A stretch of DNA of 64,000 nt from Ailanthus altissimus. Taxonomy: Eukaryota; Streptophyta; Magnoliopsida; Sapindales; Simaroubaceae. The position numbers were made by a program, and so were the translations under genes. This document shows positions 25,175-35,744 of the stretch, one piece after another. The stretch lies in assembly GCA_946807835.1 (NCBI GenBank), contig OX327710.1, forward strand, positions 15,054,501-15,118,500. Direction: 5' to 3'. A model generated the notes under the pieces. The model searched no databases and was not told the origin of the DNA. It was given only the letters and a program-made list of their open reading frames with translations. The first letter of the stretch is position 1; every line of letters starts with the position of its first letter.

Positions 25175-26367
25175 TGTTTACGCTCAAAATATAACGCGGC
25201 TATCGCAGTATAGATTGAGATGTTGATCCCACAAGGAAGCTCTTGGCAAAATAGGTTGGTGAAGTAAAATATTAAAGAGGTAGCAAAGGAAAAAATTAAT
25301 TGATGAGATGGAATTGTCTATAAATTAAAGAAAATATCTTATGATGATTTAACCAAGGCTTTGAGAATCACAATTATGCTTTATAAATTTACTCTACACT
25401 TTGATTCAATGCTTATAACTCAATTCAAAGTTTCACATCCTAAACAATCAATCGGAAGATATATAAAATATAGCACATTTGATAACACATGTATTTGATG
25501 TAATTAAACTCTTTGTAAGCATTAACATACATCATGTTCATTTATACAAGTTATTTAAGATCGACAATATATCACTTTGACAATATTGCAGTAAAAGATC
25601 AACTTGAATATCAAACATTTATTGTCCTTATATGTTATCCAAGATCGACAATATATCAATTTGATAATACTGCAGTAAAAGATTAACATATAAAACAATG
25701 TAACCAATAACATTTATAGTTCACCAAGAATCAAATAAAAAAAGCATGACTGAACTTATATGAGACACGAGAATTATAATCTCTAGATTATAGAAAATAG
25801 AATAGATAAGAGTTTAATCAAAACCAAACTTACAAACATTTGTAGCTCTTTGCAACGAATTAAAGCATAGAAGTAGATTTATTACACATAAAAGTTCATC
25901 TCTTAGCCTTGCCAAGAACTTTAGCTGAAATTACAATACATGTTAATGAGAAGAAAAGAAGAATAGAGAATTATCTAATGTTAAAAACATCCTAAGAGTC
26001 TCCTTATATAGGCAATGAATGGACATCCTAAGAGTCTCCTTAAAAACATCAATCTTCAATAAGTTTAAGCTAATAACTCGTTTATCCACTTGCAGCATGT
26101 TTTTGATATTGTAAATGACCGATTTAGCTTCTACAGCTGACATGACAGTTGTAGAATTTTGTCTCTTCTTTCCATAGGCACCAATTTCATGCAAATTAGA
26201 TGAGTGTCCAATGAGATATGAGCAAAATTCCAAAGATATATCAGATTTCGGCCAACAACTATTTTACCCACTTGTAATGCGATTTGGTCCATGATAACGG
26301 TTGATTTGGACTTTACCATCAATATACAAGTTGTTGATAGTTAAGTTAGCATTTCATGTGTTTATCA
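25175..26367 (-). repeat. 3' LTR of the Athila-type element (internally deleted)
   Basis: 1193 bases, TGTTTACGCTC…GTTTATCA. Compared with the right LTR it lacks about 370 bases, corresponding to 36911-37283. It also has a small rearrangement near 26021-26050, where 'cctaagagtctcctta' is repeated. A TATATAA box on the minus strand lies at 26004-26010. Confidence 0.8.
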
Positions 26368-26382
26368 CAGCCCCCAATCAGC
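26368..26382 (-). other. polypurine tract of the Athila-type element
   Basis: On the minus strand the bases entering the 3' LTR read GATTGGGGGCTG, then the LTR start TGATAAACAC. A short G-rich purine run at this place is the usual plus-strand primer. Confidence 0.6.
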
Positions 26383-27747
26383 TTATTGCTAGTCTTTAGC
26401 AATTCAAGCGTAAATAGAATATGCAAAACTACCTAATCATTTCAAACAAAACGTCAGTTCAAGATCACTGTTGCTATCATGGGTTTTTCAATTACAACTT
26501 CTAAAATTTGTGTATGTGTGAACTAAGCCATAACCATCTGACCACAAACCACAATAGATATAGCCTTGAGAATTTCTCCAAGTAAAAGCCTCAACTCCAT
26601 ATCCTCACAGGTGTATGACTGTTTAAAAGGTTAGGACTTCTCTTATAGAGTTGGAAAACAGTTAAGCACTCAAGAAAAAGTTAATTTTAAGGACAGACAT
26701 ATAAACTAACATTGATCCAAAGATAGGAAAATTATTTGTTTAAAAATCAATTATTCCTATCATACGCCAGCTTTAGAACTTTAATTGGCTTGTGAGAATA
26801 ATACAATTATAATTTGGTGAGAAACTTGTTTTACAAAATATTTGTCTTCTAAAATTAAATGAAGACTTTATTAAACTGAATTGCTTTTTTTTTTTTTTTT
26901 GGTTGGTATTTTTGCTCTTTTTTTATTTTGGTATTTTGCTTTTTTTTTTTTGATTGATTTTGTTTTTTAAGAATACAAGGAAGCATTACAAAGGTTTTTC
27001 ACCAAATTATATTATACGCAAATGCAACCAACTTATTTCGTAATTTAAATAATATCAATCTAAACAAAAATTAACCAATTCAAAGGATCAATGAAGGTTC
27101 ATAAGCTGTTTTCTCAACCTTCTCATTTACTTACAAAAAATATGTGAGATTAGAAAAAAATATATACTTAAATATGATAATTCTCCTGGCTATATAAATT
27201 GAATCATCCATCTTACCACAAGGCTTAGCAATGTGCTCAAAAATATTTTGAAAGTCATTCTTTAGTAACCTAAATAGAAACAGTGACTCAACCTAAACAA
27301 TTTTGAAATCATACCTAGGCAGAAAAGCAAATTCTTTTATACAAGAATTACCAAGATTACAAGCAATAAACAACAATACATGAAACATAAAACAAAACAA
27401 CAAAAAGTTAATTAAAATGCGTTTCAAAAGTTAAAACTAAAACTCCTTACTCTGTCATTCTAACTTGACCTAGAATGTGTCTCAAGAGTTCAAGAATAAA
27501 CTCTTTACTCTGCTATATCAAATATCAGACCAAAAATTTTTTTTCTTTTAAAATAAAGTACGACTTATGTCTACTATCTTCTCCTAAACCAGATGAAATA
27601 TTGTCCTCAATGTTTAAATAGAAAGAGATAAAGTATAGAAGATATTACCTGAAACGCCAATTATTTGAAAGAAACAAACCTGAGAGACACTTAAGCAAAT
27701 ATAAACTAAAATGATGATGCTAATAAGTAAATAAAACAAAGAAAAAT
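26383..27747 (-). other. noncoding tract between the LOG-like gene and the 3' LTR
   Basis: 1.36 kb with no usable ORF on either strand. It contains T-rich runs at about 26886-26955 (A-rich on the element's sense strand). I see no env-like coding remnant here; some Athila elements have env-like sequence in this interval. Confidence 0.5.
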
Positions 27748-28393
27748 TTACAAACGAAGTGTCAGATCCAATTTTCGCTTATTAAAGCCCACTGACCAAT
27801 CGATCCGAGTTATTGCTGGGTCAGGTTCGTAGGTAACTGCCTGTAATTTGTTAATCAATTCATCCGCCTCAATAGCAGAAACCAGGATCTGTCGCGCCGA
27901 ATGTGAAATAAAATTCCGTTCCACAGCTTGATCAAGAAAACAAAGTAAGCAATTAAAATAGTTATTAACATTCAACAAACCTATGGGTTTTGGTGGATAT
28001 TCAGTTAGGCCCAAGAGACAATTTGAAAAATTTCTTCCAAGGTACCAAAACCCCCTGTAAAGCAATAAAAGCGTCTGCATTGCAAAGCATTCTAGCTATA
28101 CGTTCATGCATAGATGAGACTCGTAATTCTTCCCCTATTATTTTCCCGATCAGGTTTTCCACGGCTAGAGCTGTAGGAATAATACCTAAAACTTGACTTC
28201 CTCCTAAATGTGCAGCTGTTGACACACACCCCATTAACCCAAGGCTACCCCCTCCATAAATCAAATGAATTTTTCTTGCAGCTAATACTTTTCCTAGATT
28301 ATTTGCTGCTTCTACAAACACTTTACTCTCCCTAGGACTAGATCCACAAAATACACATATATTTCAAAATTGTTGAACTGGGGTTTCCTTCAT
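27748..28393 (-). pseudogene. intronless LONELY GUY (LOG)-like cytokinin-activating enzyme gene captured by the retrotransposon
   Basis: From ATG at 28393 (MKETPVQQF) the conceptual product continues ICVFCGSSPRESKVFVEAA, LIYGGGSLGLMG, VLGIIP, MHERIARMLCNADAFIAL, then QGGFGTLEEIF and KPIGLLNVNNYFNCLLCFLD. These are the lysine-decarboxylase-like/LOG signatures: GGGSxGLMG and PGGxGTxxE, the latter with Q in place of P. LOG enzymes release free cytokinin from its riboside monophosphate. Breaks: an in-frame TGA after MKETPVQQF, loss of one G in the run before TTTTGG (about 28050), TAA where CAA is expected about 50 bases later, and a further one-base shift near 28000. About 215 codons are recognisable, to the end LDLTLRL at 27748. 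Plant LOG genes normally have several introns; none is here, which points to capture of a spliced mRNA. It cannot be active as written. Confidence 0.85.
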
Positions 28394-28441
28394 ATTTACA
28401 CTCACCTTTATCTCAATATATGAAAAAAAAATGAGGTGCTG

Positions 28442-28449
28442 TATTTATA
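28442..28449 (-). promoter_or_regulatory. TATA-like box upstream of the LOG-like gene
   Basis: On the minus strand CGCTATAAATACAGC places TATAAATA 49-56 bases before the LOG ATG, with a short leader in between. It could be an internal promoter. In AT-rich DNA a chance match is possible. Confidence 0.4.
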
Positions 28450-28766
28450 GCGTACCAAATGATAACAATGATTATGGTAACTCGACAGTTTGTCAAAAGT
28501 GAGTTAAAAATAAAATACAAAAATTTAAACGTAATGACCCACATGCATTATTGAACAAAAATATTTGAATTTAAGACATCTACATGAGTAGCCCTACTAT
28601 TTATAAAATAAAGTTGGAAATTAAAACACATGTATTTACAAGTAGTTGTGATTGTGGCTCACATCTTCCTCTCGGCTGAAACACCCTCTATAGGTCGGGG
28701 ATAGGCTTCCCATCTAATTTTCTTATAAATTGGCAAACAGGGTCTTTTAGAGTCAGATTCTCGAGA
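28450..28766 (-). other. spacer between the two extra retrotransposon genes
   Basis: About 300 bases of noncoding sequence between the 156-aa ORF and the LOG-like gene. The only feature I can support is the TATA-like box at its downstream end. Confidence 0.4.
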
Positions 28767-29237
28767 CTATACCATTGATGTGTCATTTTTGAATTTGTTC
28801 CATAAATCGAGAAGTTCACGTTGCATGAGCCCACAGGGATGCGTCTCAAGAGTCAATAAGATATCATTTAAAGACTCCTTACTCAGTCCATCCTTAATGA
28901 ACTTAATTTTGTCTTCTCGATTTCTAGATACAAATCCTAAAGAACGACAACTCCGGTTACAATTCCATCGAGCACATTTATGATAGACTTGTAACCTCTT
29001 TGCTCGTCGCCTTTTGGTATAAGAGCTTCTTCCAAGACCAGGCATATGAGAAACAAAATCATTTACAAACTCACCAGACAACCGAACCTTAGCTTCAATT
29101 AACCAACGAAGATCCACAAGGATATTACCCAACATCAATAGCCTTAGTCTTTCACACCGTGCTTTGTAAATCTTAAGTAGAGCATTTTGAGGCAATGAAG
29201 AAAAACGTTTTTTAAGGTTGGCAAGAATGTGATCCAT
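28767..29237 (-). CDS. intact 156-aa basic cysteine-containing ORF of unknown function, downstream of pol
   Basis: Open from ATG at 29237 to TAG at 28767, with no break, in an element whose other genes are broken. Residues 1-60 are amphipathic and helical-looking. Residues 69-82 are strongly basic (GRSSYTKRRRAKRL). A Cys cluster follows (C88, C93, C97 within VYHKCARWNCNRSC), then a charged segment ending IKFIKDG (about 105-117) and an acidic/amphipathic tail. An arginine-rich segment followed by a Cys cluster and a short 'FI.(D/E)G' segment is the layout of the small cysteine-rich nucleic-acid-binding proteins of carla- and vitiviruses, some of which suppress RNA silencing. That likeness is my inference from layout, not an established homology; the usual fourth zinc ligand is not evident. 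It could also be an Athila-specific accessory protein. Confidence 0.6.
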   Translation of the reverse strand: MDHILANLKKRFSSLPQNALLKIYKARCERLRLLMLGNILVDLRWLIEAKVRLSGEFVNDFVSHMPGLGRSSYTKRRRAKRLQVYHKCARWNCNRSCRSLGFVSRNREDKIKFIKDGLSKESLNDILLTLETHPCGLMQRELLDLWNKFKNDTSMV

Positions 29238-29473
29238 TTTGAAAGAAAGAAAATAGATGAATATACAGTTTGAGAGACAGTTTTTAGGGAACTGAGAAAT
29301 CGACTTTAATAGTCACGGAGTACCTATCCGCCACTTGACCGGGAAATAAAATCACACTGAAGAAAAAATAAAAAGAAGAAAATAAAGTAAAATAAAATAT
29401 GAAAGAAAATAAAAGCAAAAATAAAAAGTCAAAAGATAAAATATAAAATATGATACAGATAGATTGAACATTA

Positions 29474-32400
29474 TCAAGCATAATAGATAGGATCCACAAG
29501 AGGGATCTCGCCTAGGTACATAGAATCGTTTACCTTTTCCACATAGCCTTTTAGTCGCTGTCCATTCACTTTGAAAGTCCGTCCATCAGTGGGGTCCTCT
29601 ATTTCAACAGCACCATTAGGAAAAATATGTCTTACCATAAATGAACCAGTCTATCGAGATCTCAACTTTTTAGGGTGTAAATGCAATTGAGAATCATAAA
29701 GATAGACCCGTTGATTTGGCTTAAAGTGTTTCCTTAAGATCTATTTATCATGAGCTACTTTCATTTTAGCTTTGTAAATTCTGGAGTTGTCATATGCGTC
29801 ATTTCGTAGCTCTTCTATTTCTGACAATTGTAACTTTCTTTGAAAACCTGCAGCATTCGAATCAAAGTTAAGGGCTTTAACAGCCCAATAAACTTTATGC
29901 TCTAGCTCAACAGATAAATGGTAAACTTTCCCATAAACAAGCCGGTATGGAGACATTCCTAAGATGGTTTTGTATGTAGTGCGATATGCCCATAATGCAT
30001 CAGAAAGGCGTAGAGACCAATCTTTGCGATTCGGGTTAACCGTCTTTTTCAAAATCTGTTTAACCTCTCTATTTGCTAGCTCGGCTTGTCCATTTTTCTG
30101 TGGATGGTATGCAGTGAAAACTTTATGAAAAACACTATACCTACGCATCAAAGCTTTAAAAGAACGATTATAAACATGTGTTCATTGGTCACTAATAATG
30201 ACACGTGGCATACCGTACCTAGATAATACATTTTTTTTTAAGAATTTTACCACAGTTGTATTATCATTAGTACGATAAGCTACAGCCTCCACCCATTTTG
30301 ATACATAGTCAACAGCTAAAATGATGTAAAGGTAGCCAAAAGATGAGGAAAAATGACCCATAAAATTGATACCCCAACAGTCAAATATCTCGATAACAAG
30401 AATAGGGCTAAGAGGCATCATATTTCTTCGATAAAGCACTTAACTTTTGATATCTTTCACAGAAACAACAAAAATTATTAGTGTCTTTGAACAAAGTGGG
30501 CCAGTAAAGACCACACTATAAAATTTTTACAACTGTCTTCTTCATAGAAAAATGGCCACCACAAGCAACACTATGGCCAAAATTTAAGACACTAGAAACT
30601 TCACTTTCATGAATGCAACGTCTCATGATTTGGTCAGGATAGTATTTAAAAAGATATGGATCATCCCAATAAAAATTACGTATCTCAACCAAGAACTTAC
30701 GCTTATCTTGTGCACTCCAGTCAGATAGAAGTTCACCACAAACTAAATAATTTACGATATGTGCATACCAAGGTATTTGGCTTATAGCCAAAACATGTTC
30801 ATCAGGAAAATCATCTCGAATGGGTGACAAATCAGTGGAGTCAGTAAACTCAAGGCGGGATAGATGATCAGCAATAACATTTTCAACGCCTTTCTTGTCT
30901 TTGATGGTTATATCAAATTCCTGAAAAAAAGAAGAATCCACCTAATTAAACGGGCTTTAGCATCCTTCTTAGAAAGAAGGTACTTAAGGGCTGCGTGGTC
31001 AGTAAAAATAACAATAGGTGAACCAATTAAATAAGAACAAATTTTATCTAAGGCAAAAACAATAGCTAGTAGTTCTTTTTCAGTAGTAGTGTAATTCATT
31101 TGAGCATCATTCAAAGTCCTACTAGCATAATAAACAACAAAGGGTTTTCCCTCCCTACGTTGCCCAAAAACTGCTCCTACAGCATAATTACTTGCATCAT
31201 ACATAATTTCAAATGGGAGGTTCTAATCTGGTGATTGTATGATAGGAGCGGTGGTGAGTTTGGCAATGAGTGTTCGGAATGTCTCCTCACACTCTTGTGT
31301 CCATGTAAATTCTGCATCTTTTAGCAAAAGGTTACACAATGATCTGGATATGGCAGAAAAATTTTGTATAAACCTTCTATAAAAGCCAGCGTGTCCAAGA
31401 AAGGATCAGACATCTTTTACCGTTTTTGGTATAGATAATTTAGAGATCAATTCAATTTTTACCTTGTCAACCTCTATCCCTTTTTCAGATACAATGTGCC
31501 TCAAAACGATTCCTGAAGATACCATGAAATGACATTTCTCCCAATTTAGCACAAGTCCTTTTTCTTTACACCTACTCAAAACAGATTTCAAGTTAAGTAG
31601 GCATAAATCAAAAGAATTACCAAAAATAGTCAAATCATCCATAAAGACTTCCATGCATTTTTCAACCATATCAGAGAAAATACTCAACATACAACGCTGA
31701 AAAGTAGCTGGTGCATTACATAATCCAAATGGCATTCTATGAAAAGCATAAGTACCAAAAGGGCATGTAAAAGTAATTTTTTCTTGATCTTCTATAGCTA
31801 TCTCAATCTGGTAATATCCTGAATACCCATTAAGAAAGCAATAAAAAAGATGTTCAGCTACACGTTCTAAAATTTGGTCGATAAAAGGCAATGGAAAATA
31901 ATTTTTCCTAGTGGCTGTGTTTAACTTTCTATAGTCAATGCACATTCTCCAACCACTTACTACCCTAGTTGGAACAGGTATCCTATTCTCATTTTCAACA
32001 ACAATAACCCAAGATTTCTTAGGAACTACTTGAGTTGGACTTACCCATTGACTATCAGAAATTGGGTAGATTATATCCGCATCTAATAGTTTCAAGACCT
32101 CTTTCTTCACTACTTCTTTCATTGTTGGGTTAAGTCTTCTTTGTGGGTCTCTACGAGGTTGGGCGCCTCCTCTAAATGAATTCTATAGGAGCATATCAAT
32201 GGAAAAATACCTTTAATATCAGCTATGGTCTAACCTAGTGCAAACTTATGTTCTTTTAACAATTTTATCAATTTTTCCTCTTGTTCAGCACTAAGTTCAG
32301 AAGAAATGATGATAGGAAAGGTATCACCTGGTCCCAAGAATGTGTGTTTCAAACCTTTGGGCAGTGGAGAAAGCTCAACTTGTGGTGTCTCAAGGTTTGA

Positions 32401-34906
32401 TGGTTTTGGTCTCTCCCTCTCTCGTGGCAACTCTTCAAAACGTGGCTGCCAAAATCGAGTTCTTTGATCCTGTGAGTCAAAAATACTAAACACATCAGTT
32501 GTTACATCAGGATAATATAATTCTTCAAGATCAAAATTGAGAAGGTTTTTCAAAGAATCATAGCCATGATTGTTATAAGCTTCCTCTGCTACAAATGTGT
32601 CTATCATGTATGAATGATAGCACTCGTTTTCTTCTCGTAATTTTTTGCCAATATTGAAAATGCTCACCTCAAAAGTCATATTCCCAAAATATAATTTTAT
32701 TAGACCATTTCTGCAATTAATAAGAGCGTTAGCAGTGGCTAGAAAAGGTCTCCCCAAAATAAGAGGGATTTTTGACTCCATGTTAACAACAGAATGAGTA
32801 TCTAAAACAAGAAAATCAATAGGGTAGTAAAATTTATCAATTTGCAACAAAACATCTTCTACTATTCCCCGTGGTTTCTTGATTGATCGGTCAGCTAATT
32901 GTAGGACTACAGATGTTAGTTTAATCTCACCAAGTCCCAATTGCAAGTAAATAGAATAGGGCATTAAATTTACACTTGCTCATAAGTCCAATAAAGCTTG
33001 ACAAAACTCATGTGTCCCAATTTGGCAGGAGATTGTAAGACATCCTAGGTCTTTATACTTGGGTGGTGTCTTTTGTTCAATCACTGCACTTACCTGTTCT
33101 ACCAAAAATGCAGTTTTCTTCACATGGTGTTTTCTTTTTATGGTGCATAAATCCTTAATGACTTTGGCATAAGTTAGAACCTGCTTAATCAAATGCAACA
33201 AGGGAATATTAATCTTAACTTATTTCAAATGTTCCAAAATCTCACCTTGAATTTCTGAATTTTTCCCAACCGGTTGAAGAGCTTGAGGAAAAGGCACTGG
33301 GATTGAAAACTTATTTTCGGGTTCTTTTTCCACTGTGGCCTCTTTTTCAAGAGGGGCGTCTTTACTACTCATAGATGTGTTAATTTCATAAGTAGGCTCA
33401 CTTACAATCTTACCACTTCGAGTAGTAATGGCATTGACTTCTTTGAGATTTTGAACATCAGAAGTAGAAGTTTGTGCCATGAATTGTCCTTTCGGATTGG
33501 ATTGAGGTTAAGATGGAAACTTACCTCGCTCTTGTACAGTTAAGGCACTGGTCAACTTTGTGATTTGACTCTTGATTTCTTTATTTTCGTCTACCACCTG
33601 TGCAAGAATTGTTTCAAATTTTTTATTAATCTTACTTTGTGCCTCCATAAATGCTTGTAATGTATCCTCTAAAGAACTCCTAGTTGGTCGTGTATTATAT
33701 TAAGGTGCAACATAAGACTTGAGTGCTTGTTGTTCTTGTTTTCACTGGCTATTGGCTTGTTGGTCAGATTTTCAGCTAAAATTTGGGTGGTTTCTCCAGC
33801 TAGGATTATATGTTTCAAAGTAGGGTGAATAAGGCTTCTTGTACATCCCTAGGGCATTACATTGTTCCTCATATATCCCTCTCATCTCACTATATATGGG
33901 GCAATCCTGAGCTAAGTGTTCCGCTCCTCCACAGATAAAACAGACATCGTGTGACTCAACACTAGCAACCGTATGGATGACCCTTCTATCTTTGGTTTTC
34001 AAGGCCTCTAATTCTCTAGTTAAGACCTCTAATTGGGCTTTGAGGTTATCCTCTTCCCTAAGATGGAAAACTCCATTGGGTCGTGACCTATTTGTGCTCT
34101 AAGCAATGCTAGGTCCAGTCCATGTATGGGCTTTTTCGGCTAAGTCATTAAGAAATTCTATGGCTTCCTCAGGAGCTTTGTGAAGGAACTCCCCATTACT
34201 TATCATCTCAACAAATTGGCACTCTCTAATTGTGAGTCCCTCATAGAAATAACTAACCAAGCGCCAATTTTCATACCCATGGTAAGGGCACAGATTTAAC
34301 AACTCTTTAAACATTTCCCATGCTTGATATAAGGTTTCACTGTCTTTTTGGGAGAATGAAGAAATTTATCTTTTCAGTCCATTGGTTTTGTGTTGTGGGA
34401 AGTATTTATTGAAAAATACTTGGGTCATTTCTGCCCAAGTTCCCATAGTCTTCGGCCTCAAAGATTCTAGCCAATAGACCTCGGCCTCAAAGAATCTAGC
34501 CAACTCTTTGCTTTGTCTTTCAAAAAAAAAGGGAAAAATTTAAGTCTAACAATGTCTATGGCTTCAGGTTGGCTATGGAAGGTGGCAATTACCTCTTCAA
34601 ATTTCCTAACATGTACATAAGGATTTTCACTATCTAGACCATGAAAAATTGGTATAAGTTGTATCATTCCAGGTTTAAAATCCGAATGTGGTGTGTTAGG
34701 TGGAAATATAATGCATGATGGTGTGGCTGTGGGAGTAGGATGCAAGTAATTTTTAGAGTTCTAACGGGATTTTCTTCGTGTTGGCTCATTGTGTTAGAAT
34801 TACAAGATGAACTAGAAGGTGAATTTTCTTCCCTTACAAATTGTAGGGGTGATTCCAATTCTAATTCTCTCACAAATCTTCTTCGTTTGTCTCTAAGTCG
34901 ATGCAT
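29474..34906 (-). pseudogene. Athila-type gag-pol (disrupted)
   Basis: Starts with MHRLRDKRRRFVRELELESP at 34906. A one-base loss in an A run near 34750 shifts the frame; gag continues with IPIFHGLDSENPYVHVRKFE. The CCHC knuckle CFICGGAEHLAQDC lies near 33900. The protease active-site loop ALLDL-stop-ASVNLM has TGA at 32980-32982 where Gly is expected. RT (31406-32122) has WRMCIDYRKLN, MPFGLCNAPATFQR and FMDD (31634-31645), and a TGA after IPKTVKDV. RNase H has MYDASNYAVGAV and TDHAALKYLL (30908-31204). Integrase has DCWGINFMG, then SDQ-stop-TH at 30182-30184, [18 protein letters not shown] and WAYRTTYKT. The last frame ends at 29474 after two more TAG stops. All parts sit on one strand in the Ty3 order (integrase last). 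Confidence 0.9.
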
Positions 34907-34909
34907 ACA

Positions 34910-35720
34910 TCCTAAATTATTATTATTATTATTTTATTTTATTTTATTTTTAAGGAAGGAAATGCTTAAGAAAAATTAAGAAGTGGAATAAAACACAACA
35001 AGAAATAGAAATGAGTTAGGTGGTAATACCAACCATAAAATATAAATACAATAAGTAAATAAAAGAAAAGAAAATGCAATAAATAAATAAAAATAGAATG
35101 CATAGTATAACAAATAAATAAAATAAAATAAAATAAAGTGCAATAAAAAAAAGGTACAATAAGTAAATAAATAAAAGGTTAGGCGGTAGAACTGGTCATT
35201 AAAATAAAAAGAAAATACAACATATTAAGTAAAGAAAATAAAGTGCAATAAATAAGTAAAAGAAAATAAAAATAAAGTACAATAAAAAAAGTGCAATAAA
35301 TAAATAAAGTACAATAAAATAACTAAATAAACTAAGTTAAGCGGTAGAACCAGCCACAAAAATAAAATACAACAAATTAATTAAAGAAATAAAGTACAAT
35401 AAATAAATAAAAGAAAGTGAACGAAGTTAGGCGGTAAAACCAACTATTAAAAAAAATATAATAAATAAATAAAAGAAAATAAAGTGCGATAAATAGATTA
35501 AAAAAAATAAACTAATTAGGCGTTAAAACCAGCCATTAAGATAATATAAAATATAACAAATTAACTAAAGAAAACAAAATAAATTAAGTGGTAGAACCAA
35601 CCATGAATAATAGATAAATTACAACAAAGGAAATAAAACTAAGATTTTACAAAGAAAAGAAAATGTACAAAGTTACCATTTTAGTATTTATAATCGCAAC
35701 CGACTTTCGCTTAGTGTGCC
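34910..35720 (-). repeat. retrotransposon leader with six copies of a short conserved motif
   Basis: Six copies of 'ttaggcggtagaaccagccat' or close variants on the plus strand start near 35015, 35179, 35337, 35427, 35516 and 35583. They are separated by A-rich sequence full of 'aataaataaa' and 'aaagtgcaataa'. On the element's sense strand the motif reads ATGGCTGGTTCTACCGCC. No ORF crosses it. Confidence 0.7.
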
Positions 35721-35738
35721 TCCCCTGCAACGGCGCCA
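35721..35738 (-). other. primer binding site (aspartate-tRNA type)
   Basis: On the minus strand this reads TGGCGCCGTTGCAGGGGA, six bases from the LTR end at 35745. It is nearly identical to the tRNA-Asp primer site (TGGCGCCGTTGCCGGGGA) of Athila elements. Confidence 0.85.
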
Positions 35739-35744
35739 AATTTT

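Noticed and set aside
28780..28983. Plus-strand frame opposite the 156-aa ORF
   Set aside because: Shadow frame antisense to the intact ORF, without features of its own.
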